Part shown: in pieces, positions 8,313-16,867 of the stretch
How the letters are laid out: each line of letters starts with the position of its first letter
Numbering within the stretch: position 1 is the stretch's first letter
Virus record (IMG/VR): IMGVR_UViG_3300021090_000017
Location: 1-64,000 of that record
Length of the DNA: 64,000 nt
Source: a virus
Reading direction: 5' to 3' (one strand)
Notes under the pieces: generated by a model
What the model was told of the DNA's origin: nothing
Databases searched by the model: none
What the model saw: the letters and a program-made list of their open reading frames with translations, nothing else
Position numbers and translations under genes: made by a program

Positions 8313-9011
8313 TTAGATCTGATCTAGTTTTAAATTTTCTATTAAACTAGGATTAGTTAACATAGTTGAACTTATAGATATAGTTTTACATCCACAATAT
8401 TCATTTAAATAATTAATATCATCTAAAGTTACAAAGGAAGAACCATATATATTTAATCCTTCTTTATTAAACTTCTTTATATATGGCCAATTATATTTTT
8501 GAGATAACTTCCCAGACATACCACCAAACCAACATGGAACTGAATTTACTAATATTCCTTTAATTTTATTAAGGTCATATTTATATGGGTCTTGTAAATA
8601 GTTTAACTTTAGATATAATGGGTGTTTAGATTTAGGAATATTTTTATTTTTCATATCCTTTACATTCGGACAGGAAAAAGACAATTGGATTCCCTTTATA
8701 TTATCTATATTATTAAGTCTAAATACTAACTCATTTATTTGTATATCACTTCCAGCAATAGAAACTATTAAATTATCATTTTTATAATTTAATATATTTT
8801 CTAAAAACCAATTATATCCATTATTGTGATGAGAAACATGATTATAAATTGTATTACCTATTTTAACTATTGCAAAAGGATATCCTTTTGTTTCATTTAA
8901 TGTTATAGTTTTAGTCACTATTGGAAATGAAGGAAATTTATAATTAAATATTTTATGCCAAATATATCCATTTCCAAAACCCATAGATCCTGACCCATAA
9001 ATATAATTCAT
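8313..9011 (-). CDS. dihydroorotate dehydrogenase-like flavoprotein
   Basis: A 232-residue TIM-barrel protein, shorter than cellular PyrD (about 300). Class 1 DHODH features are visible in order: GSMGFGNGY near the start, IVTKTITLNETKGYP, SFSCPNV (residues about 125-131), YLKLNYL, ILVNSVP..FGGMSGK, and a C-terminal TLDDINYL and SISSTMLTNP phosphate-binding region. It would oxidise dihydroorotate to orotate using FMN. No electron-transfer subunit is visible. It abuts the helicase gene (1-base overlap). Truncation could also mean an altered substrate. Confidence 0.72.
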   Translation of the reverse strand: MNYIYGSGSMGFGNGYIWHKIFNYKFPSFPIVTKTITLNETKGYPFAIVKIGNTIYNHVSHHNNGYNWFLENILNYKNDNLIVSIAGSDIQINELVFRLNNIDNIKGIQLSFSCPNVKDMKNKNIPKSKHPLYLKLNYLQDPYKYDLNKIKGILVNSVPCWFGGMSGKLSQKYNWPYIKKFNKEGLNIYGSSFVTLDDINYLNEYCGCKTISISSTMLTNPSLIENLKLDQI

Positions 9012-10495
9012 TATATATCTCCAAAACCTCCAAACCCCATAGAATTTTCATTGGTAGCATTAGGTTTTTTACTATTAGCCATCTTAACTGCAGTTTGGAA
9101 TCTGAATACCTCAAAGTTAACATTGAAGTCTAATGATAGCCCAGACTTGCCACTTCTATTTTTACCAACCTTAAAATGGACTACCTTATCATCTACTGGA
9201 TCTTTAGATAACAATGCAACAAAGTCAGCATGTTCAACCTTCTTAATAGACTCACCAATTTGAGCCAAATTAAGTTCTTGTGAAGTTTGAATTTTATAAG
9301 TTTCTCTTCCTAATTGTGTTGCTGTAATAACAGGAATTGCATATTCAACTGCTAATGACTTTAATGCTACAGTTATCTGCCCTAACTCTAATCTATATAT
9401 ATCATACTTAATATCAGTTCTTAATAAGTCAAGGTAATCAATATATAAACCTTTAATAGAATCCTTACCATATGTTGATATTGCATCATCTAATACAGTC
9501 ATAATATCAAGAGTTGAAATTGATGAAGCTGGAAAATAATGCATAATAATAGTACTATTATTTTTATCTAACTCTCTAATTACTTCAGCTTTAATATTTA
9601 CATTAGAACTTATATCTCTTAAAACTTGAACTAATGTTTTATTAAATATTGATTGATATATTCTCAATAGAGATTCTTCAATTGTATTCTCTAATGTAAT
9701 ATAAACGTAAACATCTTTACCTTCCTTCTTTTGAACCTTATCTATTTTTGTAATAGGTATAGTTGCTGCATTAGTCATCATATTACAAAGGATAGTTGAT
9801 TTTCCTGATCCTGAGCTTCCACCAAATACATACAACCTTGAAGCATCGAATCCGCCATTTAAAACTTCATTATCTAAAATAGGAAACCCAGTAGATGTCT
9901 TATTACACTTATCATATTTTTTAACAATAGTTTCAACTACATGAGTATAATCATCTTTCATTAAATCTAATGATGAAGTTGCTTCAATCATCGCTGACCT
10001 ATTATTATCCATCATATTTGTATATAATGTTTTAACAATATTCTCATAATCTAAAACTATATCATCTATAGATTCAAATGAACCATCTTTAATAACTGTT
10101 AAAAAGTTTCCTAATTTATCATGGTTAGTTAAAAGACTTCCTAATTTCTTTCTAAGTCTTATTTGTTTTATATTATCAAGTATATCATTTTCATGTAATT
10201 GCTCTTCTCTTTTACTATGTAAAAAATCATGTAATGGTCTAAATTTTTCACTTAGAGATAAACTATCCATTATATTATCATCAGTTTTATCTTCTAGTTT
10301 TAACTCACATATTTTAAGCAAACATTCAAGCTTATTTTGAATGTTTATTGGAATCTCTTTCTTTTCTTTTTTGCTTGTTGTATACTCTGATAGAGTTTCC
10401 ATTATATCTCTAAATAGTAATTTATCTTTTCTAACTTTAGAATGTTTATTTAATATAATTGAATAACAAGAATTGACATATTGTTCTGTTATCAT
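9011..10495 (-). CDS. replicative DNA helicase (DnaB/gp41-like)
   Basis: A 494-residue RecA-fold helicase. Walker A is GGSSGSGKST near residue 223, Walker B-like GLYIDYLDLL near 358, and a C-terminal VGKNRSGKSG segment is present. The N-terminal 160 residues are helical, like the DnaB interaction domain. It unwinds the fork with the polymerase encoded about 7 kb upstream. The stop overlaps the DHODH-like start. Confidence 0.85.
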   Translation of the reverse strand: MITEQYVNSCYSIILNKHSKVRKDKLLFRDIMETLSEYTTSKKEKKEIPINIQNKLECLLKICELKLEDKTDDNIMDSLSLSEKFRPLHDFLHSKREEQLHENDILDNIKQIRLRKKLGSLLTNHDKLGNFLTVIKDGSFESIDDIVLDYENIVKTLYTNMMDNNRSAMIEATSSLDLMKDDYTHVVETIVKKYDKCNKTSTGFPILDNEVLNGGFDASRLYVFGGSSGSGKSTILCNMMTNAATIPITKIDKVQKKEGKDVYVYITLENTIEESLLRIYQSIFNKTLVQVLRDISSNVNIKAEVIRELDKNNSTIIMHYFPASSISTLDIMTVLDDAISTYGKDSIKGLYIDYLDLLRTDIKYDIYRLELGQITVALKSLAVEYAIPVITATQLGRETYKIQTSQELNLAQIGESIKKVEHADFVALLSKDPVDDKVVHFKVGKNRSGKSGLSLDFNVNFEVFRFQTAVKMANSKKPNATNENSMGFGGFGDI

Positions 10496-10806
10496 TTCCC
10501 CTCCAATATATCTATTTTATCTAAAAGATTTTTTAATAAAATCTTTCCATATTTTAATTCTTTATAACCAATTTCTATTTTAATATCTTCTAAATTCATA
10601 ATATTTAAAATAGCTTCAAATCTTTTATTTATTCCATTTAAATAATCAATAGAAAAAATATAGTCAATTGATACTTCATGTCCTGATTTTAATAAACTAA
10701 TCTCTGATTGGTTTTCTAATATATTAATAGATTTATTTATAATATCTCTATTATTATCAGAGATATCAAGTTTAATATTTATAGTAATTTTTTCTTCTCT
10801 ACTCAT
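10492..10806 (-). CDS. small protein upstream of helicase, unknown
   Basis: A 104-residue protein with alternating beta and helical segments (ITINIKLDISDNNRDIINK..., then LKYGKILLKNLLDKIDIL). It overlaps both neighbours, so it is translationally coupled to the helicase. A helicase-loader function would fit the position but is not supported by any motif. Confidence 0.6.
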   Translation of the reverse strand: MSREEKITINIKLDISDNNRDIINKSINILENQSEISLLKSGHEVSIDYIFSIDYLNGINKRFEAILNIMNLEDIKIEIGYKELKYGKILLKNLLDKIDILEGK

Positions 10807-11218
10807 TATTAACTCCTAAACTATTCAAAATTTCTTTATCTATTTCTTTAGCTAAATGATCTGACATAGATTGTATCATTTCCTGTTCTACATCAACTCC
10901 TTGAAATGCTTTCAAATCTGCGACAGCATCTAAAGACCAATTAGTTCTAAAACCTTTCCTCTTTGGTCTATTATATAACTTATCTAACCACTCAACTTTT
11001 CCAGTACCATTACAAAAACTACATTTATTATTATCTCTAACATCTTTAAAATTAGGATCTGCTCCAGTGCCATTACACTTATTACATTCTTCAAGACAGT
11101 CTTCTTCTTTTGTTATACCCTTAATATTTACAGTAGTCATATTTAAAGTTTTTTGCCCCCACAATGTAACACCTCCTGATGGAATTTTAATTGGATTAAT
11201 ACTACTATCATAAATCAT
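10799..11218 (-). CDS. zinc-finger protein of the KLDW-tail family
   Basis: A 139-residue protein. Two DnaJ-type knuckles, CNKCNGTG and CSFCNGTG (residues about 47 and 67), are followed by KVEWLDKLYNRP, the (K)(L/V)xW(x)(D/E) tail that recurs in at least six other genes here. The C-terminal 50 residues are helical. The knuckles should bind one zinc. It overlaps the transglycosylase gene by one base. The function of the family is unknown. Confidence 0.7.
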   Translation of the reverse strand: MIYDSSINPIKIPSGGVTLWGQKTLNMTTVNIKGITKEEDCLEECNKCNGTGADPNFKDVRDNNKCSFCNGTGKVEWLDKLYNRPKRKGFRTNWSLDAVADLKAFQGVDVEQEMIQSMSDHLAKEIDKEILNSLGVNNE

Positions 11219-12600
11219 TAAAACCCCAATATCCTTTCGTTTGTTAAATTCTTAAACTCATCTTTAGCTAAGAATTTATTTACTATAGACTTACAATAAT
11301 CTTCATCTAATGACTTCAATAACTCTAATGAAGTCACAACACTATTTGTCTTTGAAGTTTGTTTTTTTGTTATCTTACCACCATTCAAATTTCTAATAGT
11401 TATTTCAACATTAGTATTAAATTCATCTATATTACCAGACCTATATAATTCATAACTATTATCCACAAACTTTCTCATCTCTTCTTGAACTCTTGAATAT
11501 AAGTCTAAAGACTGAAGCATTAAATATACTTTAACATCTTCATGAAATGTTCCTGTTTCTGTACTATAAACTTCAAAAGGTTTAGGAATTGACTTCATAT
11601 TATGTCTTGAGCATATTTCGTCTAAATGAATTTCAAGTACATCATTAACCTTAAGATCATTTTTATATCTTAAATATAACTCATTTGTTCTTAAATCAAT
11701 CTTTTTAATAATACCATCATCATATATAAAAAGTCTTCTGCCAATCATTAAACCTTTAAATAGCCCAGAAGAATCATAAGTAATATTTAATTCAATTCCA
11801 TGACATTCTAAAACATGCTTTCTAAATAACTCATATACTAATACATCTCTAAAATTAGCACCACCTAAAACATGAAAGTCTAAATACCTTCTTCCATATT
11901 TTTTTGCTTGATTTAGTAAAGGTATTAATGGCAGAATATAAATTAGACACGGTATATTTGAATCTGAAGATGCATTAGCTACGATACCTCCAGTACCATG
12001 ATGTTGGAAATCATTAAACATATCATCTTTATGAAGTATGTCAGTGAAAATTCTCCATAACTCAGGAGTTCTGAAGTGATGAATATATATAATTTTATCT
12101 CTAACATTTTTAGGAAGTTGTCTAGCGGTATTATATGACCTTAAATTAAAATCATGCACATCATTAAAGTCATGGAAGATTGGGCAATTAGGACCTGGCG
12201 GAACATCTAAAATAAAAGCTCTATCATATACATCTACATGATCTACAAGAAATTTATAATACATTTCAAATAGAAGTTTGGTTTCTTCTCTTGTTAATTC
12301 TCCAATAGATATTTGGAAACCACCAGAGTCTACATGAAATAATGAATTATCAGCTAGTTTAGTATCTCTACAAATTTTAAAAAGGTTAGCTTCTTGTTCA
12401 TTATAGTTTGCATACTTTTTCTTTCCTTTAAAATTTTGTCCAAAACTATGTAATCCACCAGTTATAGTATCGCCCAAAAAATTTGAGATATCTTGTCTAG
12501 TGAATTGGTTATCAAATCTTCCTTTTTTATTCAATAAAAAACTATTAATAATTGTATATAACGTTTCCATCCCAGCAACTATATATCCAGATCTAAGCAT
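11218..12600 (-). CDS. dpdA: DpdA-like tRNA/DNA-guanine transglycosylase
   Basis: A 460-residue TGT-fold protein. Visible landmarks are VDSGGFQ (residues about 91-97, the base-recognition Asp), ILDVPPGPNC, FQHHGTGG, DFHVLGGAN and NITYDSSG (candidate nucleophile Asp). The C-terminal zinc site of bacterial TGT (CxCxxC...H) is not present. DpdA proteins insert 7-deazaguanines into DNA. QueE and a QueC-like gene elsewhere in the window support a preQ0-type substrate. Start chosen by GGAGC at 8 bases and an L-type promoter. Substrate identity is inferred. Confidence 0.75.
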   Translation of the reverse strand: MLRSGYIVAGMETLYTIINSFLLNKKGRFDNQFTRQDISNFLGDTITGGLHSFGQNFKGKKKYANYNEQEANLFKICRDTKLADNSLFHVDSGGFQISIGELTREETKLLFEMYYKFLVDHVDVYDRAFILDVPPGPNCPIFHDFNDVHDFNLRSYNTARQLPKNVRDKIIYIHHFRTPELWRIFTDILHKDDMFNDFQHHGTGGIVANASSDSNIPCLIYILPLIPLLNQAKKYGRRYLDFHVLGGANFRDVLVYELFRKHVLECHGIELNITYDSSGLFKGLMIGRRLFIYDDGIIKKIDLRTNELYLRYKNDLKVNDVLEIHLDEICSRHNMKSIPKPFEVYSTETGTFHEDVKVYLMLQSLDLYSRVQEEMRKFVDNSYELYRSGNIDEFNTNVEITIRNLNGGKITKKQTSKTNSVVTSLELLKSLDEDYCKSIVNKFLAKDEFKNLTNERILGF

Positions 12601-12632
12601 TATTTGCTCCTTCGATAGATTTCATAAATTCA

Positions 12633-12650
12633 ATTTATAATATGTTCTTA
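12633..12650 (-). promoter_or_regulatory. L-type promoter motif
   Basis: An excellent match on the minus strand, TAAGAACATATTATAAAT, 33 bases before the transglycosylase start. Confidence 0.7.
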
Positions 12651-12666
12651 TACTATTTAAATAGAT

Positions 12667-13143
12667 CTAGGTCAGTTTTATATTTAATTTAATAGTTTCT
12701 AAACTTTTATTTGGTTTTAAATTTATAATTATTTCATTTCCAGTAGGTATAACTATTACATCATAATCTAATAATCCCTTTCTATGTTTTAAATTATCTA
12801 ACATACTAATAACATTATATTCAACAATTTTCATATTCTTATTATCATTAAGTTCAAACGTTAAATCTTTAACACTATTCTCAATTTCTTTTTGAACATA
12901 GTTTACTAAATGTCTTACGTTAACATTATCTAAAGCAGAAGGATTTTTATTTTCTTTTCCTACTATATTTTCTATCCAATCTAATTTACCAGTTCCTTTA
13001 CATTTAGGACAAAAATTTGCAGTGGAGTATTCTTTTAAAATACCTACTCCACTGCAAATTTCACAATGTTTTTCACCTTCATTTAACTCTGCTTTATCTA
13101 ACTCTTTATCTACTTTCAAAAAACTTTTGAGTATGCCGCTCAT
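12667..13143 (-). CDS. zinc-finger protein of the KLDW-tail family
   Basis: A 158-residue protein. CEICSGVG and CPKCKGTG (residues about 26-53) are followed by KLDWIENIVGKE, the family tail. The remaining 90 residues resemble the helical/beta C-terminal part of the paralogue at 10799-11218 (VxxLxxFVQKEIE-like helix). It overlaps the thymidylate synthase stop by 4 bases. Role unknown; the paralogue also neighbours DNA-precursor genes. Confidence 0.7.
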   Translation of the reverse strand: MSGILKSFLKVDKELDKAELNEGEKHCEICSGVGILKEYSTANFCPKCKGTGKLDWIENIVGKENKNPSALDNVNVRHLVNYVQKEIENSVKDLTFELNDNKNMKIVEYNVISMLDNLKHRKGLLDYDVIVIPTGNEIIINLKPNKSLETIKLNIKLT

Positions 13144-13892
13144 AGTACAAGCATCTCCGGATTCTTATCTAACAGTTTATTAAACTCTTCCTTATCAAGC
13201 ATTACACCATTATCAACTGAAATTTTTAGAATGTTTAATGCGTTGGCCAATGGGAAATATTGCTCATAAATATGAATCCCATCACTATATGCAATAATAG
13301 GTCCATCTTCAACATCCATATGATCTTTAATAATTGATAATACATATTCTTTTAATAGTTGAAGGCCGCCTAGATTCTCTGGCATTCCTGCATACAAATC
13401 CCATGATCTAAAGAATACAGTCATATATAATTTTTTTTCAGCTACCTTGAATGATACAAGTCTTAAACAAGGAGGATCTTGTAAGAATGTAGTACTTACA
13501 TCTCCAATAGCAATGGTAGCTTGATTAGTGTTTCCTTTAGCTTTAATTAGAAGTTCAATTACTCTTTCTAATTGTTTAGTAATAAATTCTCCATATGTAT
13601 ATTGCTCGTTCTCAGTCTTTCTATCAGATAATATATATCTTTCAAAATATTCAATTATTTTAGTTTCATCAGTAGAACCTGAAACACCAGGAGGAAGAAT
13701 TGGGGCTAAAGGTCTATGCCAAGGTTCATTTATTTTAATATGAACATCTGTTAATTGACGTCTAATTTGTCCTTGATATGATCCACCTTTAACAACAAAA
13801 TCCCATCCATTTTTTATACATAGATTCATAACTTCTCTCCATGCATCGGCAATAGTTCTATCTTCTACATAATTACAATTTTCAATTATCAT
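13140..13892 (-). CDS. thymidylate synthase family enzyme (archaeal-type)
   Basis: A 250-residue ThyA-fold protein. DPPCLR carries the catalytic Cys (residue about 148), followed by KKLYMTVFFRSWDLYAGMPENLGGLQLL. The arrangement matches the archaeal-type branch. The Asn in MPENLGG aligns with the E. coli Asn177 that favours dUMP; dCMP hydroxymethylases have Asp there. It would therefore make dTMP or 5-hydroxymethyl-dUMP rather than modified dCMP. The distinction cannot be settled by eye. It is flanked by a kinase and zinc-finger gene in one operon. Confidence 0.7.
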   Translation of the reverse strand: MIIENCNYVEDRTIADAWREVMNLCIKNGWDFVVKGGSYQGQIRRQLTDVHIKINEPWHRPLAPILPPGVSGSTDETKIIEYFERYILSDRKTENEQYTYGEFITKQLERVIELLIKAKGNTNQATIAIGDVSTTFLQDPPCLRLVSFKVAEKKLYMTVFFRSWDLYAGMPENLGGLQLLKEYVLSIIKDHMDVEDGPIIAYSDGIHIYEQYFPLANALNILKISVDNGVMLDKEEFNKLLDKNPEMLVL

Positions 13893-13895
13893 TTT

Positions 13896-14435
13896 TTACA
13901 ACTCCCTCATTATAAATTGTGATTCAAAATGTAATGTAACAATTTTTGCTATATTAGAAATATTTTCTTTTGTTGCATCTTGTTCTATATAAGGTATTTC
14001 ATTATCATTCAAAAGATTTTTAATATCAATATCTAATTCTCTAGCTTCCATTTCAGTTTGCAATCTTCCTGTTTTTACATAAGCTTTTTTTCTATTAAGG
14101 AAAATATTAATATTATTAAATCTATTAAACTCTTGAAGAACGAGATTTTTAAAAATCTCGTTCTTCTCTTTATCATATATAATAGAAAATAAAATAGGAC
14201 TGTCAGTAAGTATAACATCTACTTGATCTTTAAGTCTCCAAATTCTATGTAGTTGTTTACCAAATACATAAATTTGATTTTCTAATTTTTTATTACTGCC
14301 TTCCCATACAACATCTTTAGCATATTCAGTAACAATTTCACAATTGATACCTTTCCATTTTAATTCAGAAAATACTGCCGCAGATGTTGTAGACTTTCCT
14401 GTACCAGGTCCAGCAAAGAAGTTAACTACTATCAT
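13896..14435 (-). CDS. P-loop kinase (AAA_28/NadR-kinase-like)
   Basis: A 179-residue protein. The P-loop GPGTGKST lies at residues 8-15, VILTDSPILFS gives a Walker B-like/DSP motif near 73-85, and a RKKAYVKTGR lid follows. The DSP motif is typical of nucleoside or nucleotide kinases of the thymidylate kinase/NadR type. It sits next to thymidylate synthase, so a deoxynucleotide kinase role, possibly for a modified nucleotide, is inferred. Confidence 0.6.
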   Translation of the reverse strand: MIVVNFFAGPGTGKSTTSAAVFSELKWKGINCEIVTEYAKDVVWEGSNKKLENQIYVFGKQLHRIWRLKDQVDVILTDSPILFSIIYDKEKNEIFKNLVLQEFNRFNNINIFLNRKKAYVKTGRLQTEMEARELDIDIKNLLNDNEIPYIEQDATKENISNIAKIVTLHFESQFIMREL

Positions 14436-14659
14436 TTATCATCCTCACTTATTTTAAAACCTAAAGTGGAGCTAGATTTAGTATCTAGCTCCACTCTATT
14501 TTCTGTAAACCAAACTGTAGGAGTGGGCATCCCATCCTTTAAATGCTCTTGTTCAACACCAATATCTGTAGCTCCATAAAGATGTTCAGTTTTGGAAATA
14601 ACTACTCCTGAGAATCCAGTCAATTTACATATAACTTTATCACCTAACTTTATAGTCAT
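14432..14659 (-). CDS. small SH3/KOW-like protein, unknown
   Basis: A 75-residue beta-rich protein: KLGDKVICKLTGFSGVV at the start, then a WFTENRVEL strand. The pattern suggests an SH3-like barrel. Strong GGAGTCATAA leader. Coupled to the kinase (4-base overlap). No function assigned. Confidence 0.55.
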   Translation of the reverse strand: MTIKLGDKVICKLTGFSGVVISKTEHLYGATDIGVEQEHLKDGMPTPTVWFTENRVELDTKSSSTLGFKISEDDK

Positions 14660-14668
14660 TTATGACTC

Positions 14669-14905
14669 CTATACTAAATGAAGTTTTGGTTTTGTTGGTT
14701 CATCATCTCTCATTGCTTCTTGTACACTTGACCCACATTTTGAACATATCATATCTGGAATGGGAATAACTCCTTCTTCCCCATTTGGGCTTACTATTTT
14801 AGATACCTTCTTTAAAATATTAGCATGTACCCAATATGGGTTTCCACAACTACATATAACACTAGGTAGATCTGCAGGATTAATATTAAGTTTAATATTT
14901 TCCAT
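14669..14905 (-). CDS. small zinc-ribbon protein, unknown
   Basis: 78 residues with CSCGNPYW (residues about 18-25) and CSKCGSS (about 53-59), a likely single zinc ribbon. It directly follows the GroES gene (adjacent codons) and ends in a Pro/Lys-rich tail. No family recognised. Confidence 0.55.
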   Translation of the reverse strand: MENIKLNINPADLPSVICSCGNPYWVHANILKKVSKIVSPNGEEGVIPIPDMICSKCGSSVQEAMRDDEPTKPKLHLV

Positions 14906-15187
14906 TTAATTAACCACCTCGTCTCTAACCACTGCAAAAATTTCAGCAAGCATATAACATTTCATAATTTTATCATTTAACATAAATGCTTGCCCGCCAT
15001 GTTTTGCACAAATAATTGTATCTCCAGGTTTAATAGTTGTAACCTTAGCACCAACTGAAATTACTAACCCATATGTTTGAGGTTCCTTCTCTGCACCATC
15101 TGGAAGAATTATTCCACCTGATGATACCGACTCTTTCTTCATTACTTCTGCAACAACCTTATCTTCAATTGCAATAGGTATTCTCAT
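14906..15187 (-). CDS. GroES-type co-chaperonin
   Basis: A 93-residue Cpn10. VVAEVMKKESVSSGGIILPDG includes the mobile loop (GGIILP), and SVGAKVTTIKPGDTIICAKHGG and YMLAEIFAVV complete the barrel. It would cap host GroEL, as T4 gp31 does for capsid folding. The ATG at 15187 is chosen because AGGAGGG, encoded in the last codons of the bS21 gene, lies just upstream; a TTG extension is less likely. The start follows the bS21 stop by one base, so the two are coupled. Confidence 0.85.
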   Translation of the reverse strand: MRIPIAIEDKVVAEVMKKESVSSGGIILPDGAEKEPQTYGLVISVGAKVTTIKPGDTIICAKHGGQAFMLNDKIMKCYMLAEIFAVVRDEVVN

Positions 15188-15188
15188 T

Positions 15189-15464
15189 TTAACGATCCCT
15201 CCTGGTATCAAACTTTTTAGATTCTTCTAGCTTTAATCTCTGAATATTCTCTCTTCGTTTCCTTGCTTTCTTTATACTAGGTTTCTCATAAAATACTCTA
15301 TTTCTTACTTCTTGAATGATACCATCTTTTGAAACTTTTCTTTTGAACCTCTTCATAAGAGTTTCAAAATTTTCTCCTTCTCTTGCTCTGACAATCAAAC
15401 CATATTCTCCTGCTTCATTGTCTCTTGTGCTATACCTCTGTTTTCTATTGTACACTTGAATCAT
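15189..15464 (-). CDS. rpsU: ribosomal protein bS21 homologue
   Basis: A 91-residue protein. ENFETLMKRFKRKVSKDGII and QEVRNRVFYEKPS, followed by KKARKRRENIQR, match the core of bS21, the small-subunit protein that sits near the mRNA 3' anti-SD region. It has an extra N-terminal stretch of about 30 residues relative to E. coli bS21 (71 residues). Huge phages are known to carry bS21, presumably to bias host ribosomes. GAGAGGG precedes the ATG at 15464. Confidence 0.88.
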   Translation of the reverse strand: MIQVYNRKQRYSTRDNEAGEYGLIVRAREGENFETLMKRFKRKVSKDGIIQEVRNRVFYEKPSIKKARKRRENIQRLKLEESKKFDTRRDR

Positions 15465-15481
15465 CACCACCCTCTCGATTT

Positions 15482-15979
15482 TTAAATTGTATTTTTTACT
15501 ACTATTCCATCTTCATCTATTACCATAGTTCTAATTCCTAAATCAGTACTTATCCTTACTCCTTGCATAGTTCCACCAGACATATTTTTTGGTAAAGCAA
15601 CTACTAAATCTGCTTTATATACTATAATATAATTTCTCGAATGTAATAATATAGCTCCTGGGCTACAAGCTTTTGGTGCTGGATGATATTTATAAACAGA
15701 TTCCGTTGCTTCTTGTTTAGTTTTTTCATCTAAAACCTTATCTGAAATTATCTCAGTGCAATAAGTTTGGGTTTGAAGATTATATTTTCTCCAAGGAACT
15801 ACTCCAATAGTTTTAAATCCTAAATCTTTTGCCTTCTTAATTGCTATCTCATCTACTCCATCACAACACCCAGAAATAATTTCTGCAGATGTAGAATCAA
15901 TAGAAATTAAAAAATTTTCTATAAATTTAATTTGCTCTAATGTCGGATTTCTAGTTCCTATAATAGCTATTCTTTTCAT
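15482..15979 (-). CDS. SLOG/DprA-like Rossmann protein
   Basis: A 165-residue protein starting at the ATG at 15979, immediately after the QueE stop; a longer in-frame extension inside queE is unlikely. MKRIAIIGTRNPTLEQ, SGCCDGVDEIAIKKAKDLGF and AADLVVALPKNMSGGT-like segments are the nucleotide-binding motifs of the SLOG superfamily (DprA/LOG type). Such proteins bind or cleave nucleotides or ssDNA. Linkage to QueE suggests nucleotide metabolism or DNA-modification handling. Specific activity unknown. Confidence 0.65.
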   Translation of the reverse strand: MKRIAIIGTRNPTLEQIKFIENFLISIDSTSAEIISGCCDGVDEIAIKKAKDLGFKTIGVVPWRKYNLQTQTYCTEIISDKVLDEKTKQEATESVYKYHPAPKACSPGAILLHSRNYIIVYKADLVVALPKNMSGGTMQGVRISTDLGIRTMVIDEDGIVVKNTI

Positions 15980-15980
15980 A

Positions 15981-16679
15981 TTATATAAATGAATATATGA
16001 TGTGTTCTCTACTAGTAAATCCAAATTTATATTCTTCACACTTATCAAATACATAACTTGAATTTTTAATTAGTTCATCATGTGTTCTTCCTTCTGGCAT
16101 TAAGAAAACTCTTTGATGAGGATACTGACCTAGATTTGAACTGAATGAAAGATATGAATCTAACCAGTGTAAATAATCATTTACTAATGCATTATCTTCA
16201 CATACTAATTTAATAAATACATTATCATGGGTTGACATTAAATCAGTAGTCATTTTTTTAACTTCATTTAATTCTTCTTGAGAGAAAAATTTAGGAGAGA
16301 ATAAAAATGTTATTTTATTTATATTAGATATTTTTTTACACTCTTCAATTAAATTAAGAAGAGCATATCCATTAGATTCAACATTAGCAATAGGATATCT
16401 TAGTTTAGTTAGTAAGTCTAAAGTTGAATTAAAGTTATCTCCAAATGTAGGTTCCCCACCTGTAATCATTAAACCAGCTGACTCTTCATCAATAGTTTTT
16501 TGAAGGTCAATTAAATTATAATCAGACTCTAAAGAGATTCTCATCTTAACCATAGTATCACAATATCTACAAACTCTGTTACAGGTTTTAAATCTTGTGA
16601 TTAACATTCTTCGACCAGTGTCAGGACCTTCTCCTTGCCAACTAGTCATACATTCAATTAGCTTAATAGTATCACTCAT
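15981..16679 (-). CDS. queE: 7-carboxy-7-deazaguanine synthase (QueE-like radical SAM)
   Basis: A 232-residue protein. SWQGEGPDTGRRMLITRF precedes the cluster motif CNRVCRYCD (residues about 33-41), then MITGGEPTFGD and VESNGYALL follow, as in QueE. It would convert 6-carboxytetrahydropterin to CDG with SAM and Mg2+. It works upstream of QueC and DpdA in 7-deazaguanine DNA modification. Strong GGAGGG site. Confidence 0.8.
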   Translation of the reverse strand: MSDTIKLIECMTSWQGEGPDTGRRMLITRFKTCNRVCRYCDTMVKMRISLESDYNLIDLQKTIDEESAGLMITGGEPTFGDNFNSTLDLLTKLRYPIANVESNGYALLNLIEECKKISNINKITFLFSPKFFSQEELNEVKKMTTDLMSTHDNVFIKLVCEDNALVNDYLHWLDSYLSFSSNLGQYPHQRVFLMPEGRTHDELIKNSSYVFDKCEEYKFGFTSREHIIYSFI

Positions 16680-16867
16680 TTTTCCCTCCGAATTTCAAAG
16701 CTTTCAATTTTAGAAATATCTGGAATTAAATTAGAAGAATAATTTAATCTCCATGTACCATCTAACATCTCTTCTATATGAATAAATTTTTTATCTACAT
16801 CTATACTTGCTACTTTTGATAATACTAATTCTTTATCAATTCCTTTCAAATATATTGACTTCTTCAT
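16676..16867 (-). CDS. small protein upstream of queE, unknown
   Basis: 63 residues from the ATG at 16867, preceded by GGAGG at 4-5 bases; an upstream TTG/ATG extension would place this site inside the gene. Beta-rich, no motif. Its stop overlaps the queE start. Confidence 0.55.
   Translation of the reverse strand: MKKSIYLKGIDKELVLSKVASIDVDKKFIHIEEMLDGTWRLNYSSNLIPDISKIESFEIRREK

Noticed and set aside
13140-13892. dCMP hydroxymethylase
   Set aside because: The residue aligned with the base-selecting position is Asn, not the Asp expected for dCMP use.
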